Source of the DNA: Variovorax sp. PBL-E5
Lineage (GTDB): Bacteria > Pseudomonadota > Gammaproteobacteria > Burkholderiales > Burkholderiaceae_C
Reading direction: 5' to 3'
Length of the DNA: 64,000 nt
Assembly (NCBI RefSeq): GCF_901827185.1
Contig: NZ_LR594671.1
Coordinates: 3,224,001 to 3,288,000, forward strand
This document shows positions 1 through 8,022 of the stretch, piece by piece. How positions within the stretch are numbered: the stretch's first letter is position 1; each line of letters begins with the position of its first letter. The position numbers and the translations under genes are program-made. Under the pieces are notes generated by a model that made no database searches, was not told where the DNA came from, and was given only the letters and a program-made list of their open reading frames with translations.

Positions 1-271
1 CCCGCAGGCACGACAGGATCGACGAGGGATTGGATTCATCCCGGACCATGAACTCCATCACCTCGCGCGGCGCGATGTGCGCATGCTTCTCGTTGAAGAG
101 CGGCAGCAGTTCGCTGATCGACAGCAGCCCCTGCCAGCCGTACTTGGCGACCTCGGCCGACTGCGGCAGCAGCGAAGTCTGGTAGTTGACGTCGAGCATG
201 CGCGCGGTGTTCTCCGCGCGCTCGGTGTAGCGCGACATCCAGTAGAGGTGATCGGCGGTGCGTGACAACAT
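1..271 (-). CDS. Alpha-E domain protein (DUF403), N-terminal part, runs off the window
   Basis: The reading frame starts with ATG at 271 and is open to the window edge (about 90 codons seen). The start MLSRTADHLYWMSRYTERAE carries the helical alpha-E signature, and the same pattern (ENMFWLGRYTERAENA) occurs in the C-terminal half of the fused protein at 8023-10731. Alpha-E proteins are all-helical partners of circularly permuted ATP-grasp enzymes and transglutaminase-like proteins in a predicted peptide-ligation or modification system; no reaction has been shown for them that I know of. The gene lies 20 bp downstream of the ATP-grasp gene at 292-1806 on the same strand, so the two are very likely co-transcribed. 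The C-terminus and any further operon members are outside the window. Confidence 0.85.
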   Translation of the reverse strand, partial: MLSRTADHLYWMSRYTERAENTARMLDVNYQTSLLPQSAEVAKYGWQGLLSISELLPLFNEKHAHIAPREVMEFMVRDESNPSSILSCLR

Positions 272-291
272 GGTGCGATCTCCTCTTGCGG

Positions 292-1806
292 TCAGGTCGA
301 CGGGGTTTGCGCTTGCGCTTGCGTTTGCGACTGCGCCGGCACGCGCGGCCTGGCGCTGCGATCGGCCTCGAGGATCCAGGTGTCCTTGGTGCCGCCGCCC
401 TGCGACGAATTGACCACCAGCGAGCCTTCCTTGAGCGCGACCCGCGTCAGTCCGCCGGGCACCATCTGCACTTCCTTGCCCGACAGCACGAAAGGCCGCA
501 GGTCGATGTGGCGCGGCGCGATGCCGGCCTCGACGAAGGTCGGCGAGGTCGACAGCGCGAGCGTCGGCTGCGCGATGTAGCCGTCGGGTTTGGCCAGCAC
601 GGCCTTCTTGAAGTCCTCGATCTCGGCCTGCGTCGCGGCCGGGCCGATCAGCATGCCGTAGCCGCCGGCGCCGTGCACTTCCTTGACCACGAGGTCCTTC
701 ATGTTGGCCATCGTGTAGTCGAGCTCGTCCTTGTTGCGGCACATGTAGGTCGGCACGTTCTTGAGGATCGGCTTCTCGTTCAGGTAGAACTCGATCATCT
801 TCGGCACATAGGGGTAGATGGACTTGTCGTCCGCCACGCCGGTGCCGACCGCATTGCAGATCACGACGTTGCCTTCGCGGTAGGCGCGCATCAGGCCCGC
901 GGTGCCCAGCGTCGAGGTCGGGCGGAACACTTCGGGGTCGAGAAAATCATCGTCCACGCGCCGGTAGATCACGTCCACCCGCTTCGGCCCGCGCGTGGTG
1001 CGCATGTAGACGAAGTCGTCCTTGACGAAGAGGTCCTGCCCCTCGACCAGCTCGATGCCCATCTGCTGCGCGAGGAAGGCATGCTCGAAGTAGGCGCTGT
1101 TGTACATGCCGGGCGTGAGCACCACCACCGTCGGCTCGGCGGTCGCGGGCGGTGCGGAGGCGCGCAAGGTTTCGAGCAGCAGGTCGGGATAGTGGGCGAC
1201 CGGCGCGACGCGGTTCTGGCTGAACAGGTCGGGGAAGAGCCGCATCATCATCTTGCGGTTCTCCAGCATGTAGCTCACGCCGCTGGGCACGCGCAGGTTG
1301 TCCTCCAGCACGTAGTACTCGCCCTTGCCGTCGGCGTCGGGTGCGCGCACGATGTCGATGCCGGAGATGTGCGAGTAGATGTCGTTGGGCACCTTCACGC
1401 CGGCCATCTCGGGCCGGTACTGTGCGTTGTTCAGGATCTGCTCGGCCGGCACGACGCCGGCCTTGATGATTTCCTGGTCGTGGTAGACGTCGTGGATGAA
1501 GCGGTTGAGCGCGGTCACGCGCTGCACCAGGCCTTTTTCCATGCTCTCCCACTCGTGCGCCGGGATGATGCGCGGCAGCAGGTCGAAGGGAATCAGGCGC
1601 TCGGTGCCGGAGCCGTCCTCGTCCTTCGCGCCGTAGACCGCGAAGGTGATGCCGACGCGGCGGAAGATCATTTCGGCCTCTTCGCGCCGCGATCGCATCA
1701 CCTCGCCAGGCTGCTGCGCGAGCCATTGGTCGTAGCGCTTGTAGTGATTTCGCACCGCTGCGCCGTGGTAGGGCAGCTGCTCGTACATCTCGTCGAATTT
1801 GTGCAT
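292..1806 (-). CDS. Circularly permuted ATP-grasp type 2 protein (DUF404/DUF407)
   Basis: The 504-residue protein starts MHKFDEMYEQLPYHGAAVR, a typical start for the circularly permuted ATP-grasp family. Family landmarks are VLTPGMYNSAYFEHAFLA (about residues 230-247), VDVIYRRVDDDFLDPE, GNVVICNAVGTGVADDKS, VVKEVHGAGGYGM and RHIDLRPFVL. ATP-grasp enzymes join a carboxylate to an amine or thiol at the cost of ATP; the substrate here is unknown. The last 20 or so residues are a Gln/Ala/Thr tail encoded by hexanucleotide repeats (306-335) and are probably disordered. Downstream is the separate alpha-E gene. A paralogue fused to alpha-E lies at 8023-10731. Confidence 0.9.
   Translation of the reverse strand: MHKFDEMYEQLPYHGAAVRNHYKRYDQWLAQQPGEVMRSRREEAEMIFRRVGITFAVYGAKDEDGSGTERLIPFDLLPRIIPAHEWESMEKGLVQRVTALNRFIHDVYHDQEIIKAGVVPAEQILNNAQYRPEMAGVKVPNDIYSHISGIDIVRAPDADGKGEYYVLEDNLRVPSGVSYMLENRKMMMRLFPDLFSQNRVAPVAHYPDLLLETLRASAPPATAEPTVVVLTPGMYNSAYFEHAFLAQQMGIELVEGQDLFVKDDFVYMRTTRGPKRVDVIYRRVDDDFLDPEVFRPTSTLGTAGLMRAYREGNVVICNAVGTGVADDKSIYPYVPKMIEFYLNEKPILKNVPTYMCRNKDELDYTMANMKDLVVKEVHGAGGYGMLIGPAATQAEIEDFKKAVLAKPDGYIAQPTLALSTSPTFVEAGIAPRHIDLRPFVLSGKEVQMVPGGLTRVALKEGSLVVNSSQGGGTKDTWILEADRSARPRVPAQSQTQAQAQTPST
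306..335. repeat. Hexanucleotide repeat encoding a Gln-rich tail
   Basis: Five consecutive hexamers of the form TTTGCG, CTTGCG, CTTGCG, TTTGCG, ACTGCG lie in the 3' end of the minus-strand ATP-grasp gene and encode alternating Gln-Ala / Gln-Thr. A comparable CAATCG repeat sits at the 3' end of the transglutaminase gene near 11655. Confidence 0.8.
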
Positions 1807-1901
1807 GGGACGACCAATCTCCTTGGCCGTAGCTTAGCAAGTTCGAGGCCAAAGTCCGTCGGATTTCGCGCCCCTGCGAGGCGCCCGCCATCAAATTCGG
1901 C

Positions 1902-4382
1902 TCAGGGCACGAGGTGATGCCAGTAGCGCCGGGCCTCCTGCCGCTCGCATTTCACGGTGCCCGGAACCACGCTTGACCACGTGGCCGCGCCGCAGTGCGG
2001 CGAGTCGACGACGGCGATGCCGCGCGCGCGGTAACGCGCGATCACCTCCGGCGCCGGATGGCCGAAGCGGTTGCGCCAGCCGGCCTGGACCAGCGTGATG
2101 CGCGGCTGCACGGCATCGAGCAGGAAGGGGCTCGACGAGGTCTTGCTGCCGTGGTGCGGCGCCAGCAGCACGTCGGCATGCAGGGCCGTCGACCGGCCCG
2201 CCAGCGCCATCTCCTGCAGCCGCTCGATGTCGCCGGCCAGCAGCGCCGACGCATGGCCGTTGTCGATGCGCAGCACGCAGGAGACGGCATTGGGCTTGAC
2301 CGATGGCGTGTAGTCGTCCGCGAGCGGATGGACGATCTCGAACCCGACGCCGTCCCAGGTCCAGTGCTGGCCAGCCACGCAGCGCTGCGCCGCCCGCAGG
2401 GCCTGCAGCGGATGCCCGGCCTCGATCGAACTCAGCAGGCGCGCCTGCGGCTGCATCGCGAGCACCGCGGGCGCGCCGCCGGTGTGGTCGCTGTCGCGGT
2501 GGCTCAGCACGAGCAGATCGAGCCGCTCGCCGAAGGCGCGCAAGAGCGGCACCAGCACGCGGTGGCCGGCATCGCTTTCGAGGCTGTAGCGCGGGCCGGT
2601 GTCGTAGAGCAGGCTGTGCGTGGCGGTGCGCACCAGCACCGCATTGCCCTGGCCGATGTCCGCGGCCAGCAATTCGAACTCGCCCGCGGCCGGGCGTGGC
2701 GCCTGCCACAGCAGCACCGGCAGCAGCAGCGGCAACCCGAGCGCGCGCATCGACCACGGCAGCCGCATCGCGAGCAGCACGCCGCCGGCCACGCCCGCCA
2801 TGGCCGCCCACACGGGAGGCGCGGCCATCGACACGGTCGCGAAGGGCAGACTGGCCAGCCATTGGAGGAGCCAGGCCAGCACCTGCACCGACCGGGCAGC
2901 CACGTCCCACAGCGGCGCCCATGCGACGCCGAGCATGGCGAGCGGCGTGACCACGAGCGTGACCCAGGGGATCGCGACCGCGTTGGCCAGGAGGCCGACG
3001 ACGGAGATCTGCTGGAACAGCAGCAGGCCGAGTGGCGTCAGCGCCAGCGTCACGACCCATTGCTCGTGCCACAGCCGCGCCGCCCGGCCCATCCAGCCGG
3101 GCCGGCCTTCGCCCTGCGATCCGGGATCGGCAGCAAACAGCACGCCGACGGCCACGAAGCTCAGCCAGAAGCCCGCCTGCATCAACGCCCAGGGATCGAC
3201 CCCCACAACGACCGCACAGGCGCACAGCCAGACGAAAGGCCAGGGCCAGCGACGCCCGGCGAGACGCAGCAGACCGACCGTGACCAGCATCAGCACGGTG
3301 CGCTGCGACGGCACGCCCCAGCCGCTGAAGACCGAATAGAGCGTCGCCAGCAGCACGCCGCCGACCAGACCGGCCTGCTGCGCCGGCCACCACAGCATCA
3401 GCCGGCCGCTGCGGCGCCAGAGCGCGCCGACTGCCAGTGCGGCAAGCCAGGCAAACATGGTGATGTGCAAACCTGAGATCGACATCAGGTGCGCCACGCC
3501 GGTGGCGCGAAACACATCCCAATCGGCGCGCTCGATCGCGTTCTGGTCGCCGGTGACGAGCGCGGCGATCACGCCGGCCATGCGCCGGTCGGCGACGCGC
3601 TCGAAGACCGCATCGCGCACGGCCTCGCGCGCTCGCTCGACCGGATGGCGCCAGGTGTCGCCGATGCGCTCGGGGCGCGCGTCATGGGCGCCGGTGCGCA
3701 CGTAGCCGGTGGCCTGTTCGCCCTGCTCCCACAGCCGCAATTCCTCGTCGAAGCCATGCGGATTGAGGCTGCCATGCGGCGCCTTGAGCCGCACCGTCAT
3801 GCGCCAGCGCTCGCCGGCATGCACGGGCGCGGGCAGGCCGCTCGCCGCTCTTTGCAGCGAGGGGTCGTCGGACGCGCGGCCCCAGAGGCCGGTGTTGTCC
3901 GCATACCAGCCGAGCGCGATGCGCGGCGGCACGCGCGGCGGGCCGCCCTCCTTCGTCGCACCATCGGCCCAGCGCACCGACTCGACTTCGAGCGGGAAGC
4001 GCGCGGCAGCCTCGCTGCGTTGCGGCATCTGCGCGACCACGCCCACCACGTCCACGTCGCGACCTTCCAGCGCCGGCGCGAGCGCGTCGTCCGCATACCA
4101 GGCCGATCGCCAGCCTGCGGCGCCGACACCGGCCAGCACGCCCAGCAGCAGCGCCGCGGCGAGCATGCCGAGGCCGCGCGGCAAGCGGCGGCCCACACGC
4201 AGCAACCCCATCCCCGCTACCGCGGCCGCAAGCATCGCCGCATAGATCCACCAGCGCCACAGCGCCGCCTGCTGCAATTGCAGCGCCGCGCCCGGCACCG
4301 AGCCCGCCATCACGGCAAAGGCACCGAGGCCACGCGTTTCCGGGCCCGGCGTCAAACGAAAACTCCCGACGACATCTTGCAA
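1902..4382 (-). CDS. comEC: ComEC/Rec2 family DNA-uptake channel protein
   Basis: The 826-residue membrane protein has the ComEC layout: N-terminal helices with a DUF4131-like soluble part, the Competence domain with the hallmark HLMSISGLHITMFAWLA (around residues 290-305) followed by many hydrophobic helices, and a C-terminal metallo-beta-lactamase domain starting near residue 565 with LSHRDSDHTGG (about residues 625-635) and LLAPHHGSKTSSS. The family forms the inner-membrane pore that brings single-stranded DNA into the cytoplasm in natural transformation. The gene is full length and unbroken, but no other competence gene is in the window, so transformability cannot be judged. It is divergent from the transglutaminase operon at 4477. 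Confidence 0.93.
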   Translation of the reverse strand: MQDVVGSFRLTPGPETRGLGAFAVMAGSVPGAALQLQQAALWRWWIYAAMLAAAVAGMGLLRVGRRLPRGLGMLAAALLLGVLAGVGAAGWRSAWYADDALAPALEGRDVDVVGVVAQMPQRSEAAARFPLEVESVRWADGATKEGGPPRVPPRIALGWYADNTGLWGRASDDPSLQRAASGLPAPVHAGERWRMTVRLKAPHGSLNPHGFDEELRLWEQGEQATGYVRTGAHDARPERIGDTWRHPVERAREAVRDAVFERVADRRMAGVIAALVTGDQNAIERADWDVFRATGVAHLMSISGLHITMFAWLAALAVGALWRRSGRLMLWWPAQQAGLVGGVLLATLYSVFSGWGVPSQRTVLMLVTVGLLRLAGRRWPWPFVWLCACAVVVGVDPWALMQAGFWLSFVAVGVLFAADPGSQGEGRPGWMGRAARLWHEQWVVTLALTPLGLLLFQQISVVGLLANAVAIPWVTLVVTPLAMLGVAWAPLWDVAARSVQVLAWLLQWLASLPFATVSMAAPPVWAAMAGVAGGVLLAMRLPWSMRALGLPLLLPVLLWQAPRPAAGEFELLAADIGQGNAVLVRTATHSLLYDTGPRYSLESDAGHRVLVPLLRAFGERLDLLVLSHRDSDHTGGAPAVLAMQPQARLLSSIEAGHPLQALRAAQRCVAGQHWTWDGVGFEIVHPLADDYTPSVKPNAVSCVLRIDNGHASALLAGDIERLQEMALAGRSTALHADVLLAPHHGSKTSSSPFLLDAVQPRITLVQAGWRNRFGHPAPEVIARYRARGIAVVDSPHCGAATWSSVVPGTVKCERQEARRYWHHLVP

Positions 4383-4476
4383 TCCATCCCTTGCGCTTGT
4401 TCTGTGGCGCGCTAATTGCTATCTGCGTGGGCTAGTATGCGTCTCACCCGAGGCCCGCTCGACGTCACGAGAAAAA

Positions 4477-7400
4477 ATGTCCATCCACGCCGCTCTCCAC
4501 CACGTCACGCACTACCGATACGACCGCCCGGTGCAGCTCGGGCCGCAGGTGATCCGGCTGCGGCCGGCGCCGCATTGCCGCAGCCAGGTGATCTCGTACT
4601 CGCTGCGGGTCGAGCCCGAGCAGCACTTCATCAACTGGCAGCAGGATCCGTTCGCGAACTACCAGGCGCGCCTGGTGTTCCCCGAGAAGACGCGGGACTT
4701 CAAGGTCACGGTCGACCTCGTGGTCGAGATGGCGGTCTACAACCCCTTCGACTTCTTCCTCGAGCCGCAGGCCGAGAACTTCCCCTTCACCTACACCGAA
4801 TCGCAGTCGCAGGAACTCGCGCCCTACCTCGTGGCCGACCCGGCCACGCCCCTGGTGCAGGCCTATCTCGACAAGATCGACCGCAAGCCGCAGCGCACCA
4901 TCGACTTCCTGGTCGGCCTCAACCAGCAGGTGCAGAAGGACGTCGACTACCTGATCCGCATGGAGCCCGGCGTGCAGACGCCCGAACAGACGCTCGCCAA
5001 CGGCTCCGGCTCCTGCCGCGACTCGGGCTGGCTGCTGGTCCAGTTGCTGCGGCATGTCGGCCTTGCGGCGCGCTTCGTCTCGGGCTACCTGATCCAGCTC
5101 ACGCCCGACGTCAAGGCGCTCGATGGCCCGAGCGGCACCACGGTCGACTTCACCGACCTGCATGCATGGTGCGAGGTCTACCTGCCCGGCGCCGGCTGGA
5201 TCGGCCTCGATGCCACCTCGGGCCTGATGGCCGGCGAAGGCCATATCCCGCTCGCCTGCACGCCGACGCCGTCGAGCGCGGCGCCGATCGAAGGCGGGGT
5301 CGACCATGCCGAGGTCGAGTTCGGCCACGAGATGACCGTCACGCGCATCCACGAATCGCCGCGCGTGACCAAGCCCTACACCGAAGCGCAATGGGCCGAG
5401 GTGCTGGCGCTCGGCGACGCCGTCGATGCGCGCCTCGCGGCCGGCGACGTGCGCCTCACGATGGGCGGCGAGCCGACCTTCGTGGCGACCAGCGACCGCG
5501 ATGCCGCCGAGTGGAACACCGACGCGCTCGGCCCCACCAAGCGCGGCTACGCGACCGAACTCGTGCACAAGCTGCGCGCCGAATACGGCCAGGGCGGCTT
5601 CCTGCATTTCGGCCAGGGCAAGTGGTACCCGGGCGAACAGCTGCCGCGCTGGGCGCTGTCGATCTTCTGGCGCGCCGACGGCCAGGCGCTGTGGCACGAC
5701 CCCGCGCTGTTCGCGGACGAGCGCCATCCCACGCACTACACCAGCGAGCATGCGCGCCGCTTCACGAGCGCGCTGGCGGGCAAGCTCGGCCTGACCGACC
5801 GTTTCGTGCAGGCCGGCTACGAGGACACCTACTACTACCTCTGGCGCGAGCGCCGCCTGCCGGTCAATGTCGATCCCTTCGATTCGAAGCTCGACGACGA
5901 ACTCGAACGCGTGCGCCTGCGGCGCGTGTTCACGCAGAAGCTCGATGCCGTGATCGGCTACATGCTGCCGATCGAGGCCGCGAATGCCGACATCGATGCA
6001 CCCGCGCTCGCCGGCCCGGGGTGGAAGACCGGTCCCTGGTTCCTGCGCGACGACCGCATGTACCTGATCCCCGGCGATTCGCCGATGGGCTATCGGCTGC
6101 CGCTCGATTCGCAGCCCTGGGCGAGCAAGAGCGACTATCCCTACCTGATCGAGCGCGATCCGACCGCGCCGCGCGCCGTGTTGCCGAGTGCCGAAACACT
6201 GCGTGCGCGCCATGCGACCGGTGAGGGTGCGCAGGCGGCCGACATCGGCACCGTGCCCTACGCCTTCGGCACGCCGCAGCAATCGTCGGTTGCGCTGCGG
6301 CTGCAGGCCGCGCGAAGCCGCACGGCCGCGATGGGCGATGCCGGCACCGAGGCGAACGCGATGGCCGGCGTCGATGCAGCCGCGACGCGCCAGCCGCAAC
6401 GCGGCGAATCGGCCGGCTGGGTCACGCGCACCGCGCTGTGCGTCGAGGTGCGCGACCCGCGCCGCGCCAATGGCCCGGCGGCAGAAAAGGTAGGCAGCGC
6501 CTCGGGCGTGCTCTACGTCTTCATGCCGCCGCTGGCGCGGCTGGAGGACTACCTCGATCTCGTCGCCGCAGTCGAGGCCACCGCGCGCGAACTCGGCGTG
6601 CGCATCGTGATGGAAGGCTATCCGCCACCGCGCGATCCGCGCCTGAAGATGCTGCAGGTCACGCCCGACCCGGGCGTGATCGAGGTCAACATCCATCCCG
6701 CGCACAACTGGCGCGAGCTGGTCGACCACACCGAGTTCCTCTACAACGCCGCGTTCGAGACGCGCCTGTCGGCCGAGAAGTTCATGACCGACGGCCGCCA
6801 TACCGGCACCGGCGGCGGCAACCATTTCGTGCTCGGCGGCGCGACACCGGCCGACAGCCCCTTCCTGCGCCGGCCCGAACTGCTCGCCAGCCTGCTGCTC
6901 TACTGGCACAACCATCCGTCGCTCAGCTACCTGTTCTCGGGCCTGTTCATCGGGCCGACCAGCCAGGCGCCGCGCGTCGACGAGGCGCGCAACGACCAGC
7001 TCTACGAACTCGAGATCGCGCTCAAGCAGATCGCACGCAACCGCGAGATCCACGGCCAGAACATGCCGCCCTGGCTGGTGGACCGCACGCTGCGCAACAT
7101 CCTGGTCGACGTCACCGGCAACACGCACCGCAGCGAGTTCTGCATCGACAAGCTCTATTCGCCCGATTCGAGCACCGGCCGCCTCGGCCTGCTGGAGCTG
7201 CGCGCCTTCGAGATGCCGCCGCATGCGCGCATGAGCATCGCGCAGCAGCTCCTGCTGCGCGCCTTCGTCGCCCGCTTCTGGGATGCGCCCTGCCAGGCGC
7301 CCGCGACGCGCTGGGGCACCGAGCTGCACGACCGCTTCCTGCTGCCGACCTTCGTGAAGATGGACTTCGCGGACGTCATCGCCGAGATGCGCCAGGCCGG

Positions 7401-7995
7401 CTTCGGCTTCGATGCCGACTGGTTCGCACCGCATCTCGAATTCCGCTTCCCGCTCGTCGGGCAAGTGCAGGCGATGGGCATCGAGCTGTCGCTGCGCAAC
7501 GCGCTCGAACCGTGGCACGTGATGGGCGAGGAAGGCTCGGCCGGCGGCACCGTGCGCTATGTCGATTCGTCGCTGGAGCGCATCGAGGTGCGCGCGACCG
7601 GCCTCAACGAAAGCCGCCACGTGATCACCGTCAACGGCCGCGTGCTGCCGCTGCAGCCCACCGGCACGGTGGGCGAATTCGTGGCCGGCGTGCGCTACAA
7701 GGCCTGGAACCCGCCCTCGGCGCTGCACCCGGGCATCGGCGCCCATGCGCCGCTCACCTTCGACATCGTCGACACCTGGATGAAGCGCTCGCTCGGCGGC
7801 TGCCAGTACTTCGTCGCGCATCCGGGCGGCCGCAACTACGACACCTTCCCGGTCAATGCCTACGAGGCCGAGAGCCGTCGCCATTCGCGCTTCTCGCGCA
7901 TGGGCCATACGCCGGGGCCGATGAGCACGCCGCCGGCGACCATCGAGCTGGCGGGCAGCCGCGAATTCCCGTTCACGCTGGATCTGCGACGCTGA
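4477..7995 (+). CDS. Large transglutaminase-like / DUF2126 protein
   Basis: The 1172-residue protein has a transglutaminase N-terminal beta domain (MSIHAALHHVTHYRYDRPVQ), then a transglutaminase/protease core with a Cys-His-Asp triad: Cys180 in GSGSCRDSGW, His229 in DLHAWCEVY and Asp245 in WIGLDATSG. From about residue 320 to the end it carries the long DUF2126 region, including VRLTMGGEPTFVA, PGVIEVNIHPAHNW, GTGGGNHFVLGG and HRSEFCIDKLYSPDS. The GGEP and HRSEF blocks resemble amidoligase/glutamine-synthetase-like chemistry, but that is inference. It starts an operon with the fused ATP-grasp/alpha-E gene (27-bp gap) and a second transglutaminase. Start is ATG 4477 behind a weak purine-rich GAGAAAAA. 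Confidence 0.92.
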   Translation: MSIHAALHHVTHYRYDRPVQLGPQVIRLRPAPHCRSQVISYSLRVEPEQHFINWQQDPFANYQARLVFPEKTRDFKVTVDLVVEMAVYNPFDFFLEPQAENFPFTYTESQSQELAPYLVADPATPLVQAYLDKIDRKPQRTIDFLVGLNQQVQKDVDYLIRMEPGVQTPEQTLANGSGSCRDSGWLLVQLLRHVGLAARFVSGYLIQLTPDVKALDGPSGTTVDFTDLHAWCEVYLPGAGWIGLDATSGLMAGEGHIPLACTPTPSSAAPIEGGVDHAEVEFGHEMTVTRIHESPRVTKPYTEAQWAEVLALGDAVDARLAAGDVRLTMGGEPTFVATSDRDAAEWNTDALGPTKRGYATELVHKLRAEYGQGGFLHFGQGKWYPGEQLPRWALSIFWRADGQALWHDPALFADERHPTHYTSEHARRFTSALAGKLGLTDRFVQAGYEDTYYYLWRERRLPVNVDPFDSKLDDELERVRLRRVFTQKLDAVIGYMLPIEAANADIDAPALAGPGWKTGPWFLRDDRMYLIPGDSPMGYRLPLDSQPWASKSDYPYLIERDPTAPRAVLPSAETLRARHATGEGAQAADIGTVPYAFGTPQQSSVALRLQAARSRTAAMGDAGTEANAMAGVDAAATRQPQRGESAGWVTRTALCVEVRDPRRANGPAAEKVGSASGVLYVFMPPLARLEDYLDLVAAVEATARELGVRIVMEGYPPPRDPRLKMLQVTPDPGVIEVNIHPAHNWRELVDHTEFLYNAAFETRLSAEKFMTDGRHTGTGGGNHFVLGGATPADSPFLRRPELLASLLLYWHNHPSLSYLFSGLFIGPTSQAPRVDEARNDQLYELEIALKQIARNREIHGQNMPPWLVDRTLRNILVDVTGNTHRSEFCIDKLYSPDSSTGRLGLLELRAFEMPPHARMSIAQQLLLRAFVARFWDAPCQAPATRWGTELHDRFLLPTFVKMDFADVIAEMRQAGFGFDADWFAPHLEFRFPLVGQVQAMGIELSLRNALEPWHVMGEEGSAGGTVRYVDSSLERIEVRATGLNESRHVITVNGRVLPLQPTGTVGEFVAGVRYKAWNPPSALHPGIGAHAPLTFDIVDTWMKRSLGGCQYFVAHPGGRNYDTFPVNAYEAESRRHSRFSRMGHTPGPMSTPPATIELAGSREFPFTLDLRR

Positions 7996-8022
7996 CGGGG
8001 GTGATGTGACAATCCACGGATC

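Noticed and set aside
1902..4382. comEC as proof of a competence island
   Set aside because: comEC is a common chromosomal gene and no pil, comA/F or dprA gene is within the window.
4383..4476. sigma-70 promoter in the comEC/transglutaminase spacer
   Set aside because: TAGTAT is present near 4434 but no -35 box lies at an acceptable distance; too weak to call.
4465..7908. 1147-codon open frame antisense to the transglutaminase-DUF2126 gene
   Set aside because: Arg/His/Ala/Val-rich translation without motifs; a product of the G/C third-position bias of the true gene on the other strand.
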